Origin: JBJHBP01 sp050485645
GTDB taxonomy: Bacteria; Pseudomonadota; Gammaproteobacteria; Steroidobacterales; Rariloculaceae
Length of the DNA stretch: 36,749 bases
NCBI GenBank assembly: GCA_050485645.1
Contig: JBJHBT010000040.1
Location: 1-36,749 of the forward strand
Direction: 5' to 3'
Position numbers and translations under genes: made by a program. Below are positions 15,853-24,902 of this stretch, one piece after another (the first letter of the stretch is position 1; every line of letters starts with the position of its first letter). The notes under the pieces are model-generated. The model saw only the letters and a list, made by a program, of their open reading frames with translations. It ran no database searches and was not told the origin of the DNA.

Positions 15853-17117
15853 TGCGGTCGCTGCGCGGGGCCGGCCTTCGCAGCCGCCGGCGCGGGCCAG
15901 AAAAGCTCTTCATAGGCGGCCAGCAGCGCCGGAATCTGATGCCGCCATTCGAGTTCGCTCAGCACGCGTCGCCGCCCGTAATCACCCATCACAGCGCGCC
16001 GCTTCGGGTCGTCGACCAGGGTGATGACCTTCGTCGCGAAATCCACGGCGTCGTTGGGCCGGGCATACAGGGATGCATGGCGGGCAGACTGCCGCCCCTC
16101 CTTGAGATCGAACTGGACGATCGGCTTTCCGAGCGCCATGTACTCCATGATCTTGTTCATCGTCGACTTGTCGTTCATCTCGTTGACCTTGTCGGGATTC
16201 ACGCAGACATCGGCCGTGTTGAGCAGCGTCAGCAGTTCCGCGTCGGGTATGCGTCCGGCGAACGTGACGTGATCCAGCAGATTGAGTTCCGCCGCAAGTG
16301 CCTGCATGGCCTTCAGAGCAGTCCCGCTGCCGGCCAGGGCGAAATGGATATCGTTTCTGCCCAGGCCATAGACAATGTGTTGGGCGGCGTGCAGCAGATA
16401 GTTGATGCCTTCCTGTTCGCCGATCACGCCCACGTATCCGACGAGGTAGCGTCGGCCGTGCTTGAGACGATCATCGCCAGGGACGATCGTAATCCTTTCC
16501 AGGCTCGGACCGCTGCGCACGACGAAGACCCGCGCGGGATCCATGCCGCCGCGCTCGATCGCGATGTGGCGATACGACTCATTGGTTGCAATTGAAACGT
16601 CGGCCGTACGAAACGTCATCCGTTCGGCGCTCAACAACAGGCGATAGAAAAAGTCGCGGCGGCCGAACTTGGCTTCGTAGAGTTCCGGGTTGATGTCGTG
16701 GTGGTCGAACACGAATTTCTTGCCGAACAGCTTGAAGAAGCGACCTATCAGGAAAAACAGGTCCGGCGGATTGCAGGCGTGGATTACGTCGAAGCCGCGC
16801 GTGAGCGCCACACGCAGCGTCAGTATGAAGGTCTTGATCAGCGCGGTGCTGTATTCAAGCGCGTAGCCGGCTGCGCCGTTGGCTTCCAGCGGCAGCCTGT
16901 AGCGATAAACGTAGACGCCTTCGATGACTTCGAGCTTGCGCTCGTAACCGTGGCCCGTGGGGCAGATGACGGAGACCAGGTAGCCGGCATCGCGGAGCGC
17001 GCAGGCCTCCTGCCAGACACGCCGATCGAACGGCACGGGAAGATTCTCGACGAGAATCAGTACCGCCTTGAGGGGCGCTCCGTCGATGCTGTCGAGCCGC
17101 TGCTTCACTACCAGCAC
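15849..17117 (-). CDS. Glycosyltransferase family 4, WbuB-like
   Basis: A 422-residue GT-B enzyme. Landmarks are ILVENLPVPFDRRVWQEACALRDAGY at the N-terminus, FDVIHACNPPDLFFLIG and KFVFDHHDINPELYEAKFG in the acceptor domain, and LVGYVGVIGEQEGINYLL, DHVTFAGRIPDAELLTLLNTADVCVNP and NKIMEYMALGKPIVQFDL in the donor domain. This set is characteristic of WbuB/WbaZ-like transferases of O-antigen and EPS pathways. The start is uncertain: GTG 17117 and GTG 17108 are both possible near a GAGGGG sequence, and both overlap the end of the AlgD-like gene. The donor sugar cannot be told; the upstream GDP-mannose dehydrogenase makes GDP-mannuronate one possibility. Confidence 0.88.
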   Translation of the reverse strand: MLVVKQRLDSIDGAPLKAVLILVENLPVPFDRRVWQEACALRDAGYLVSVICPTGHGYERKLEVIEGVYVYRYRLPLEANGAAGYALEYSTALIKTFILTLRVALTRGFDVIHACNPPDLFFLIGRFFKLFGKKFVFDHHDINPELYEAKFGRRDFFYRLLLSAERMTFRTADVSIATNESYRHIAIERGGMDPARVFVVRSGPSLERITIVPGDDRLKHGRRYLVGYVGVIGEQEGINYLLHAAQHIVYGLGRNDIHFALAGSGTALKAMQALAAELNLLDHVTFAGRIPDAELLTLLNTADVCVNPDKVNEMNDKSTMNKIMEYMALGKPIVQFDLKEGRQSARHASLYARPNDAVDFATKVITLVDDPKRRAVMGDYGRRRVLSELEWRHQIPALLAAYEELFWPAPAAAKAGPAQRPQ

Positions 17118-18421
17118 AGCCCCTCGTAGACGCCAGCGGTGCTTCGTGCATTCGAGATTCGGACCAGGTCGATAATCATCTGGCCGTTGCGAACCCGTGT
17201 AGGGAGGCTCGCGAACTCCGGCGACGCGTTGCCCACGACGATCGACTTACCGTGATCGAGTACGGCGTCGATCGAAGGAACCATGAGTGCCGATATATGT
17301 GGAATACGATCCAGAATGTACTCACGATTGGTCCCGTTCACGCGCGCCAGATTCACGTTGCGATCGTAAACCCGCAGGTCATAGCCTTTGCCGATCAGCT
17401 GCTCGGCAAGCTCGACCACCGGGCTTTCGCGCAGATCGTCAGTGCCCGCCTTGAAGCTGATGCCGAGCAATCCGACTTTACGGTGCCCCGCGTCGATCAC
17501 GGCGCGCACGCCCTTGGTGATCTGAAGAACATTGCTCGGCAGCACGGCACTGAGTATCGGCACCGGAACGTCCAGTCGGCCGGCCTTGCTCAGCAGCGCG
17601 CGCAGATCCTTGGGCAGGCACAGGCCGCCGAACGCGAAACCTGGTTTCAGGTAGGCGGGGGATAGGTTGAGCTTGGTATCCTGGCAAAAGATGTCCATCA
17701 CGCGATGGCCGTCGACCGACAGTGCCTTGCAGACATTGCCGATCTCATTCGCGAATCCGATTTTCAGCGCGTGCCAGGCGTTGTCGGCGTACTTGACCAT
17801 CTCGGCCGTTTCGATCTCGGTGCGCAGCAGCGGGGCTTTCATATCCGCATAAAGTGCCGACAGCACATCGCCGCTGGCGGTATCGCTTTCGCCGATCACC
17901 GTCTTCGGCGGGTTGAAGAAGTCCTGTACGGCAGTGCCTTCGCGCAGAAATTCAGGATTCATGCACACGCCGAAGTCCACCCCGGCGCGCTTCCCGGAGG
18001 CCCGTTCAAGAATCGGAATGACGGTCTCGTGGGTTGTGCCCGGCAGTACCGTGCTGCGTACGGTGATGATTGGTCGGCCGGTGTGATCGCGCAGCGCGGC
18101 GCCGATCTGTTCGCACACCCGGCTCATGAACTTGAGCTCTATGGCGCCGTTGCCAAGGCTCGGCGTTCCGACACAGATGAGGATGAGGTCGGCATGCGCG
18201 ACGCTGCCATTCAGATCGGTGCTGGCCGACAGTCGGCCGGCCGCAACCGCCTTCCTGAGAATCGAGCCGATCTCCGGCTCGACGATCGGCGGCTCGCCCC
18301 TGTTGATGAGCTCGACCTTGTGTGCGTCGACATCCACGCCGACCACGGTATGGCCGCTACTGGCGAGACATCCGGCGACGACGGTTCCGACGTAGCCAAG
18401 GCCCATAACAGTGATCTTCAT
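17108..18421 (-). CDS. algD: GDP-mannose 6-dehydrogenase (AlgD-like)
   Basis: I chose ATG 18421, preceded by GGGAG, giving 437 residues, almost exactly the size of Pseudomonas AlgD. The protein has the N-terminal NAD fold (ITVMGLGYVGTVVAGCL), VDFGVCMNPEFLREGTA, the central helical domain, the catalytic Cys268 in GFAFGGLCLPKD and the C-terminal VGLLGISFKAGTDDLRESPVVELAE, and ends in GLCW like AlgD's GICW. Against the AlgD motif FGGSC the Ser is Leu, with the catalytic Cys kept at the same number. AlgD oxidises GDP-mannose twice with NAD to GDP-mannuronate. UDP-glucose dehydrogenase is the main alternative but fits less well from memory. No mannose-1-phosphate guanylyltransferase gene is in the window. 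A 164-base gap separates it from the heparinase gene upstream. Confidence 0.85.
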   Translation of the reverse strand: MKITVMGLGYVGTVVAGCLASSGHTVVGVDVDAHKVELINRGEPPIVEPEIGSILRKAVAAGRLSASTDLNGSVAHADLILICVGTPSLGNGAIELKFMSRVCEQIGAALRDHTGRPIITVRSTVLPGTTHETVIPILERASGKRAGVDFGVCMNPEFLREGTAVQDFFNPPKTVIGESDTASGDVLSALYADMKAPLLRTEIETAEMVKYADNAWHALKIGFANEIGNVCKALSVDGHRVMDIFCQDTKLNLSPAYLKPGFAFGGLCLPKDLRALLSKAGRLDVPVPILSAVLPSNVLQITKGVRAVIDAGHRKVGLLGISFKAGTDDLRESPVVELAEQLIGKGYDLRVYDRNVNLARVNGTNREYILDRIPHISALMVPSIDAVLDHGKSIVVGNASPEFASLPTRVRNGQMIIDLVRISNARSTAGVYEGLCW

Positions 18422-18567
18422 ATTCTGCGACTCCCGTCGCTGCGTGTGGGTGCCGGTGAGGCCATATGTGAACGCCAAAGGATTTCCGATGTATCGTCCG
18501 GTCGAGCTTAAGGAGACGAATGGGGCCTTATGGCGCACGGATCAGGTGCGCGCATAGTCTGTTCAGC

Positions 18568-18595
18568 TCAGTGTTCGCGTTCAGCTCAACACTGA
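18568..18595. repeat. Inverted repeat plus 10-bp direct repeat at the heparinase 3' end
   Basis: TCAGTGTT (18568-18575) pairs perfectly with AACACTGA (18588-18595) around a 12-base loop, spanning the stop codon of the heparinase gene. GTTCAGCTCA is also directly repeated at 18561-18570 and 18579-18588. No T tract follows on the minus strand. It may act as an RNA processing or attenuation hairpin between the heparinase and algD genes. Confidence 0.5.
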
Positions 18596-20628
18596 ATGTC
18601 GGTCCGCAGTACGGCATTGGAGAGGCGCGCCCGCCAGCGGATCGACGGCGCGGGCCGCTTCTCGCCGAAACGGGGTGACACCCAGCCCAGGCGCGGCTCA
18701 ACCGAACCGCAATGCACATCGGCCGTCGCACCGCTCGCCTGCGGCAGGCGTAGCCGTATGTCTGCGCCTGTGTCTGGGCGCAGCACCCGAAAGCCGCTGT
18801 CGACGGCTTCAACACGGCAGTGGTGGCTCAGGTGAAACAGCAACTCGATGTCGTGCTCGGCGTTCGCCTCCAGCCGGTCCTCGATGACAATCAGACGTGT
18901 CGATTTGTCGAGCGTGATTTTGCGTCGATGTGTCAGCGCGTCGGGCAGCCGGTGATAGCCGTCGTGCCAGCCCTCGAACACGTCGCGTGCATCCGATGAC
19001 TGCCATGCGCTGCACGTGGCGCTGGCGCGGGCGAGCCACATGAAGTTGCCGCCGGGTTCGGACTGGTCGCGGCCATCGACCCGCACTGTGTTGTGGGCCC
19101 CGGTGCCGCGAAACCAGGCACGCCATGGGCTGTCGGGGTGGTAGGTGTATGTGCCTGGATCAACAAGGAATTCCTGGCCGCCTATCGACAGCGTGAACGA
19201 CAGCGCGTCGGCATGGCCATGCGCGGCGATCGCTCCGTAACCGAGGGGGCCCGCGTCGGCGACCAGCCGGATCTCGCGCATCGTCTCGAATTCGCATCCG
19301 AGTACGTAATAACCACCCTGCGCGAATGCGCGCCGTGCACGATGGCATGTATCCGCGGCGTGCAGGCGCGCGAAGCCGGATTCGGCCTCCGATCCGAGGA
19401 GCCAGCGCGTCTTGTCATCGAGCGTGCCGGCCTTGAACCTGAAGTCCGGGCGCTCGAACAGTACGGCGCCCGTCGCGAGCAGCGACCGGTAGGGACAGAA
19501 CGATTCCTCCTGTGAGAGCCGGACTACGTAGCCGTCGTCGGAGTCGCCGAAGGCGGGTACATGGCTGCCGGCGTCCATGATGGCGGCGATGTACCCGAGC
19601 ATGGCTTCCAGCCGTGCACAGGTGGCGGACGACAGTGCGACCCCATTGGCTCGACCCGCCAGCAGTGCAGCCAGCAGCAGGTCGATCTCGAACTGCTGGT
19701 AGGCGACGGCCTGCTCGCGATTCACCCCGTCGGGAAAATTCTGCCGCGCGGTCTCGTTCTCCAGGATGGCCTGCGACTCGGACAGCCACAACGACGTCTC
19801 CGGCCAGTGTGGCCATGTGACCGCGGCGACAAACAGTCCGGCCGCCTCGCCGATCAGGTGGTTGTTCGCCGAAGAATGAAGTGAGAAGTAGCCACGGATG
19901 AAACAGGCGTGCTGATGAACCGATTCGAGCCACCGCTCGCGCAGTCGCTGGCCGGCTGGCGTGCTGAAGAGCGGCGAGTGTGCTGCGCCGATCAGCTGCC
20001 AGGCAATGGACCAGTTGATCAGGCGCAGGGCAGCTTCCAGTGCGCTGGCCCAGTTCGGACCGCGACCATGCGGGCAGGCGGCGAACCAGCTCTCGAGCTG
20101 ATCGGCGAGCGCCTCGGCGTGGCGCGGTTCGCCGCCCAGGGCCCACGCCTGCGCCAGCGTGACCATCTGCATGTGCCGGTTCGGTTCCCACAGATACTTG
20201 TGATCCCCGACCACGGCCGGGTCGCGGTAGTTGATCAGTTTGCCGTAGTCCAGCGGCGCTTCTATGCCGGTCTTCGGATCGCGGTTCCAGTTCGGCGGCG
20301 AGCCCAGGTCGATGCCGTGCAGCTCGAACACGTCGAGCTCGCCGGCTGCGATGCGATCGGCTGCCGCGATGTAGCGGCTGGCGTCTGTGGTGATGGTCGG
20401 CGCAATCCACGCCGCGGTGCGCCGGGTGAGATCCGCGGGCGCCGCCGTCCAGCGCTCGCGCAGTCCGAAGCGTTCCGCCTGCGTCGCGAGCGCACGCATC
20501 ACACGGTGCACGATCTCCGCGGGCGACATCCGGCTCAGTCTGTTCAGGTACCAGCGCGCGCGACCGCTGCTGCGATGCCCGGATTCGGAGACAGGAGCCG
20601 TGGCGGCCATGCGCTGCGCGTCAGGCAT
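18586..20628 (-). CDS. Heparinase II/III family protein
   Basis: A 680-residue protein without an evident signal peptide. The N-terminal half is an all-helical barrel with the family's NWNRDPKTG-like segment (LGSPPNWNRDPKTGIEAPLDYGK), NRHMQMVTLAQAWAL and HSSANNHLIGEAAGLFVAA. The C-terminal beta domain has AHGHADALSFTLSIGGQEFLVDPGTYTY (His470, His472) and GAHNTVRVDGRDQSEPGG. These are the conserved parts of heparinase II/III proteins encoded within EPS clusters, commonly next to an asparagine-synthase homologue as here. Biochemical members cleave uronate linkages; the cytoplasmic-looking cluster members are less well understood and could act on polymer at the membrane. Its start overlaps the amidotransferase gene by 8 bases. 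Confidence 0.87.
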   Translation of the reverse strand: MPDAQRMAATAPVSESGHRSSGRARWYLNRLSRMSPAEIVHRVMRALATQAERFGLRERWTAAPADLTRRTAAWIAPTITTDASRYIAAADRIAAGELDVFELHGIDLGSPPNWNRDPKTGIEAPLDYGKLINYRDPAVVGDHKYLWEPNRHMQMVTLAQAWALGGEPRHAEALADQLESWFAACPHGRGPNWASALEAALRLINWSIAWQLIGAAHSPLFSTPAGQRLRERWLESVHQHACFIRGYFSLHSSANNHLIGEAAGLFVAAVTWPHWPETSLWLSESQAILENETARQNFPDGVNREQAVAYQQFEIDLLLAALLAGRANGVALSSATCARLEAMLGYIAAIMDAGSHVPAFGDSDDGYVVRLSQEESFCPYRSLLATGAVLFERPDFRFKAGTLDDKTRWLLGSEAESGFARLHAADTCHRARRAFAQGGYYVLGCEFETMREIRLVADAGPLGYGAIAAHGHADALSFTLSIGGQEFLVDPGTYTYHPDSPWRAWFRGTGAHNTVRVDGRDQSEPGGNFMWLARASATCSAWQSSDARDVFEGWHDGYHRLPDALTHRRKITLDKSTRLIVIEDRLEANAEHDIELLFHLSHHCRVEAVDSGFRVLRPDTGADIRLRLPQASGATADVHCGSVEPRLGWVSPRFGEKRPAPSIRWRARLSNAVLRTDIQC

Positions 20629-22489
20629 AGCTGCGATGCCAGATCTCTAGGTTCAGCAGCGTCCAGAGCAGCTTTTCGTGATTCTGGCGCCCCGAGAAGT
20701 GTTCCTCCAGGCGCTGGTCCAGGTTCTGCGGATCGTAGTACGCACGCGTTGCCGAACGTGCACTTTGCAGATGGTCACGCAGGAAATCACGCAGCGGCCC
20801 ACGGAACCACTCGTTGACGGGTACGCGGAAGCCGACCTTGGGGCGACTGAGAATGCGTTGCGGCAGCATCCGCTTGCCGGCCTCGCGCAGGATCCACTTG
20901 CCGCACAGGCCGCGCACGCGGTAACGATCGGGAAGCGCAGAGACGTAGGCTGAAAGCTCGTGGTCGAGAAACGGTACGCGGGCCTCGATCGATGCCGCCA
21001 TCGTCATGCGGTCGGCACGCTCGAGCAGGTTGTCGGGCAGCCAGCTCGTCTGATCGAAGTACAGGATCCTTCGCAGCGGGCTGGCTCGGGCATCGCCGTC
21101 GCAGGGCGGTCCGCTGCGCGTCTGGGTGCCGCAGGATCTCAACACGCTCATCGCGCTTCGCTCCGAGCCGTTCAACGCCCCGAACCAGTGAGCCTGCCGC
21201 TCTTCCCATGGCTCTATGTTCAGATTCGCGACGGCTGTCTTGACGCGGCGGAAGTCGTACGGCAATGCATGGGTCAGGGGTACGAGCAGGCCGCGCCGCA
21301 GCACATCCGGCAGCCGCTGAAAGTTCGTGGCGAAGCGTTCCGCGATGTGCTTCGGGTAACCGCCGAGCAGCTCGTCGCTGCCTTCGCCGCTGAGCACCAT
21401 CTTCACCTGACGCGAGGCTTCGCGGGCGAGCAGGTGCAACGCGATGTCGGATGGCTCGGAGACCGGAGCGTCTCGCACGCGTACCAGATGTTCGAGCTGA
21501 TCGATGATGTCCTGCTGGCCGATCACCAGCTCGTGGTGATCGGTGCCGAAGTGGCGAGCGACTTCGCCGGCATACCCCAGCTCGCTGTAGGCCTGCTCGG
21601 CGAAGCCGACGGAGAAGGTCTTGACCTGGGCGCTGTGCCGGCTCATGAGCCCGACGATCATCGAGGAGTCGAGGCCACCGGACAGGAATGCGCCGTACGA
21701 CACGTCACTGACCATCTGCAGCTCGACCGCCTCGTCGAGACGGGTCAGAAATTCGTTCACCGGATCCTCGGGGATCAGCGGGTGCTCGAGCTGCTCGGCG
21801 TCTGGAGATCTCCAGTACCTCGCTTCGGTCAGCTTCCCCTGCTCCCAGACGGCGAACGTACCGGGCATGAGTTTCCTGATCTGGCGGAACAGGGTTGCGG
21901 GCGCTGGTACATAGCGATAGGAGAGGTAGTCCCAGACGCCTTCGAGATTGACGGACTGGTCCACCGTGGGCAACCTGAGCAGCGCCTTGATCTCGGAGGC
22001 GAAGTACAGACTGCGGCCACGCTCGTGCAGATACAGCGGCTTCTCGCCGAAGCGGTCACGGGCGAGAACCAGCCGCTGGCGACCGGCATCCCAGAGTGCG
22101 AATGCGAAACTGCCGCGCAGGTAGTGAACGACATCGCTGCCCCAGTGCTGGTAGGCGCGTAACAGCACTTCCGTGTCTGAATCGTGCGTGAAGTGGTAAC
22201 CCTCGCGGGTCAGTCGCGCACGCAGCATGCGAAAGTTGTAGATCTCGCCATTGAATACCAGCGTGATGCCAGCCCGGTCATCGGTCATCGGCTGTCGTGC
22301 GCCCTGCGGATCGATGATCGCAAGGCGGCGATGACCGAGCGTCACGTCATGGGTGTGATCGGGCGAGCGGAAGCGGTACGCGCCCTCGTCGTCCGGCCCG
22401 CGGTGTGCCATGGAATCGAGCATGGTGTCGATCGTGCCCTCCGGTGGCGCGGCGACGTCGGTGACCACCCACCCGGCTATTGCGCACAT
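20621..22489 (-). CDS. Asparagine-synthase-like amidotransferase
   Basis: The start at ATG 22489 gives MCAIAGWV, exposing the class II glutaminase nucleophile Cys2, and GAGGAG lies 9 bases upstream. The 622-residue protein has the N-terminal glutaminase domain (MAHRGPDDEG, LGHRRLAIID, LVFNGEIYNF) and the C-terminal ATP pyrophosphatase domain with the PP-loop LSGGLDSSM (about residue 270) and SGEGSDELLGGY. Such proteins convert a carboxylate to an amide using glutamine and ATP. In EPS loci they are thought to amidate sugar acids and match the exosortase-associated amidotransferase type in length. With AlgD present, a uronamide is a reasonable product, but free asparagine synthesis is not excluded. 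Confidence 0.9.
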   Translation of the reverse strand: MCAIAGWVVTDVAAPPEGTIDTMLDSMAHRGPDDEGAYRFRSPDHTHDVTLGHRRLAIIDPQGARQPMTDDRAGITLVFNGEIYNFRMLRARLTREGYHFTHDSDTEVLLRAYQHWGSDVVHYLRGSFAFALWDAGRQRLVLARDRFGEKPLYLHERGRSLYFASEIKALLRLPTVDQSVNLEGVWDYLSYRYVPAPATLFRQIRKLMPGTFAVWEQGKLTEARYWRSPDAEQLEHPLIPEDPVNEFLTRLDEAVELQMVSDVSYGAFLSGGLDSSMIVGLMSRHSAQVKTFSVGFAEQAYSELGYAGEVARHFGTDHHELVIGQQDIIDQLEHLVRVRDAPVSEPSDIALHLLAREASRQVKMVLSGEGSDELLGGYPKHIAERFATNFQRLPDVLRRGLLVPLTHALPYDFRRVKTAVANLNIEPWEERQAHWFGALNGSERSAMSVLRSCGTQTRSGPPCDGDARASPLRRILYFDQTSWLPDNLLERADRMTMAASIEARVPFLDHELSAYVSALPDRYRVRGLCGKWILREAGKRMLPQRILSRPKVGFRVPVNEWFRGPLRDFLRDHLQSARSATRAYYDPQNLDQRLEEHFSGRQNHEKLLWTLLNLEIWHRSYA

Positions 22490-22502
22490 TGGATACTGCT
22501 CC

Positions 22503-23675
22503 TCAACTGTCGGCCATGCGCCTGTCGGCGCCGATCGCTCCGTGACGACCCGCGCACAGACTCGAGTACAGTTCGCCGAACTGGGCGCCAAGACGGCCAG
22601 CGCCGTAGGCGGTTGCAACACGGTGCCGGCAGGCGATCTGCATGCGCAGCAGTGCGTCGCGATCACGAGCGAACTCGCCAATGATGCTGGCGATGGCTTC
22701 GGCGTCGCGTACCGGGACGAAACGGCCGTGCACACCGTCTTCGACGACGTCGGGAATGGCCCCGACGCGCGTGACGATCACGGCAGTGCCGGCGGCCATC
22801 GCTTCGAGCAGGGCGTAGGGCAGACCTTCGCGGTAGCTCGGCAGCACGAATACGTCGCTGTGGGCGAGCAGCTCGACCTTGTCCCGCCTGGTGACGGCAC
22901 CCGGAAGGCTGACGTTGTGCAGTTCCAGCGCGGCGATGCTGGCGCGCAGGTCCGCCGCGCCCGGGCCGCTGCCGGCGATCGACAGATGAGCCCGCGAGCC
23001 GGACCTGCAGGCGGAGGCGAATCCGCGCACCAGCTCATCCAGGCCCTTGTCCGCGGCAAGACGACCCAGGTAGACCATCCGCAACGGGCTGTCCGGGTCG
23101 GACCGCGTGCGGTGGCAGTGCAGATAGGGTCCGGGATCGATGGCGTTCGGTATCCGCACCACGCATTGTTCGGGGACGAAGCGGCGATATACCTCCTGCT
23201 CGGATCGTGCGAGGGTCACGATGGCATCGGGCAGCCTGAGTGTGCTGCGCAGCAGCGATCCCTTGAGGCCGCTGCCGAAGAATGCGTCCGGCGACGCGCC
23301 GCCGTGGACCTGCCAGACAACCCGTGCGCGGGACAGACGCGCGATGATCATGAAAACGAGGTCGCGCCAGAATGCGCGGGCATCGAGCGAGGTATTCAGA
23401 TGTACGATGGTCGCGTGATGACGGCGGATGGCCGCGGCGAGCGCGAAGGGGCTGCTGAGCAGACGCCACCAGCGGCCGAACCGGCTCTCGGGATGCCCTT
23501 CGCTGCCGACCTGGAAATGGACGAGCGTGAATTCGTTGTCGAGCTGTGAACCGAACAGCACGCCCAGGTGCGCGCTCACGCCACTGATGGCGTCGATATG
23601 AGGTCCGAGCACGAGCACGACGGCGCGTGGCGCAGGCATTTTCGCGGTTTCATGCATGATGTGTGTCACGGGCAT
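22503..23675 (-). CDS. Glycosyltransferase family 4
   Basis: A 390-residue GT-B enzyme. The N-terminal domain carries VVLVLGPHIDAISGVSAHLGVL and ATIVHLNTSLDARAFWRDL. The C-terminal donor domain has MVYLGRLAADKGLDELVRGFA, LSIAGSGPGAADLRA, VSLPGAVTRRDKVELLAHSDVFVLPSYREGLPYALLEAMAAGTAVIVT with the EX7E-type Glu pair. It would add a sugar to the lipid-linked repeat. The start at ATG 23675 is one of three in-frame ATGs (also 23657 and 23639), and none has a strong ribosome site. It lies 13 bases before the amidotransferase start and 87 bases after the preceding glycosyltransferase. Confidence 0.88.
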   Translation of the reverse strand: MPVTHIMHETAKMPAPRAVVLVLGPHIDAISGVSAHLGVLFGSQLDNEFTLVHFQVGSEGHPESRFGRWWRLLSSPFALAAAIRRHHATIVHLNTSLDARAFWRDLVFMIIARLSRARVVWQVHGGASPDAFFGSGLKGSLLRSTLRLPDAIVTLARSEQEVYRRFVPEQCVVRIPNAIDPGPYLHCHRTRSDPDSPLRMVYLGRLAADKGLDELVRGFASACRSGSRAHLSIAGSGPGAADLRASIAALELHNVSLPGAVTRRDKVELLAHSDVFVLPSYREGLPYALLEAMAAGTAVIVTRVGAIPDVVEDGVHGRFVPVRDAEAIASIIGEFARDRDALLRMQIACRHRVATAYGAGRLGAQFGELYSSLCAGRHGAIGADRRMADS

Positions 23676-23762
23676 CGGGCTATCTGACCTGATACCGCCA
23701 GTATTCGCGCCGCCCGTGTAGCTCCGTAGTGCGTGCCATGAGCCGAACGGAGGGCTGCGCGG

Positions 23763-24902
23763 TCAGCCCCGCGCCCGAACCGGGGCGCACAGTTCACGCA
23801 GCAGCCGCTCATAGCGGTCCACCATCGTCGTCTCCGAAAAGTGCGTCTTGACGATGTTTCGGGCGTTGACACCCATACTGCGGGCTACCGCGGAATCACT
23901 CAGAACCGCCAGCTTTTCGATGAGCGCAGCGGTGTCGCCGACCGGAAACACATAGCCGTTTTCCCCGTTGGCGATCAGTTCAGCCGCGCCCCCCAGGTCG
24001 GAGTGGATGACGGGTTTGCCCATCGCCATGGCTTCCAGCGCGGCGAGCGAGAACGTCTCGACAGCGACACTGCAGATGACCATGACGTCGCATACCGCGA
24101 CGAAGGGGCGTACGTCGGTCTGCGCACCCGTGACCACGATGTGTTCTTCCACGCCGACCTCGCGTGCATGGTGTTCGATACTCGCGCGCGCTTCTCCGTC
24201 GCCGATCATCAGTACGCGGGCGGGGATGCCGCGGCTGCGCAGCGCGGCCAGCGCGTCGACCAGTTGGGTGTGATTCTTTTCCGGTCTCATCCAGGCCGAA
24301 ATGCCGATCACGTAGTCGCGTTCGCTGAAGCCCAGCGCACGCCGATGCTCTGCCTGCCCGGTGCGGTCACTCGCGTCGCTGTAGAGAGTCGTGTCGACAC
24401 CGTTGTGTATCGACTCGTTGCGGCGCGAGAAGATCGCGCGCCGCTGTGCGTAACGGCGCTGTCCGGCACAGACGAAGATCGTGCAGTGGGCTCGCCAGAA
24501 CAGCGGCCGATAGACGATTGTCTGCAGATGCTCTTTCAGACCCAGAGGCCGGGTCGTGTGATAGGTCACGGCCAGCCGCGCACGCCGACCGGAGCAGGGT
24601 AATGCGAGCGTGGCGTACATCAGCGCATACGGATTGACCGCGACGACGACCGAGGGACCGAAGTCGGCGATTTCGGCGGTCAGGCGGCTGATCGCCCGCC
24701 GGTCCAGGTAGCGGGTTGCGCCGAGGTTGCGCGCCACACCACCGCCTGCAACTTCGAGGGAATGGTCGGCATGTTTGATGTGCAGCAGACGGCAACGGTG
24801 CCCGCGTTCAACAAGGCGGGTCAGCAGTGTGATGGACTGTCGCTCGGCACCGCCCTGGCCAAGCGAACTGGTGACGAAAAGCACGCCCAGCGTTGCCGTC
24901 AT
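23763..24902 (-). CDS. Glycosyltransferase family 4
   Basis: The frame stays open far upstream (to 25655), but that part is the antisense-like shadow of the flippase gene. The real start is ATG 24902, overlapping the flippase stop in ATGA and giving LGVLFVTSSLGQGGAERQSITLL, the Gly-rich N-terminal motif of GT4 enzymes. The 379-residue product continues with VAVNPYALMYATLAL, IHNGVDTTLY, VIGISAWMRPEKNHTQLVDAL, ARVLMIGDGEARASIE and CSVAVETFSLAALEAMAMGKPVIHSDLGGAAELI, which holds the donor-binding Glu. It is a cytoplasmic-face transferase for the repeat unit; the sugar is unknown. Confidence 0.9.
   Translation of the reverse strand: MTATLGVLFVTSSLGQGGAERQSITLLTRLVERGHRCRLLHIKHADHSLEVAGGGVARNLGATRYLDRRAISRLTAEIADFGPSVVVAVNPYALMYATLALPCSGRRARLAVTYHTTRPLGLKEHLQTIVYRPLFWRAHCTIFVCAGQRRYAQRRAIFSRRNESIHNGVDTTLYSDASDRTGQAEHRRALGFSERDYVIGISAWMRPEKNHTQLVDALAALRSRGIPARVLMIGDGEARASIEHHAREVGVEEHIVVTGAQTDVRPFVAVCDVMVICSVAVETFSLAALEAMAMGKPVIHSDLGGAAELIANGENGYVFPVGDTAALIEKLAVLSDSAVARSMGVNARNIVKTHFSETTMVDRYERLLRELCAPVRARG

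Noticed and set aside
18520..18678. A 52-codon plus-strand frame with AAGGAGA a few bases before its ATG
   Set aside because: The ribosome site is good, but the frame runs into the heparinase gene antisense, has no recognisable features and ends in Arg/Pro-rich shadow sequence. Worth remembering only if transcripts are found.
22410..23549. A 379-codon plus-strand open frame across a glycosyltransferase gene
   Set aside because: Antisense shadow of the GT4 gene and amidotransferase start; composition unlike a real protein.
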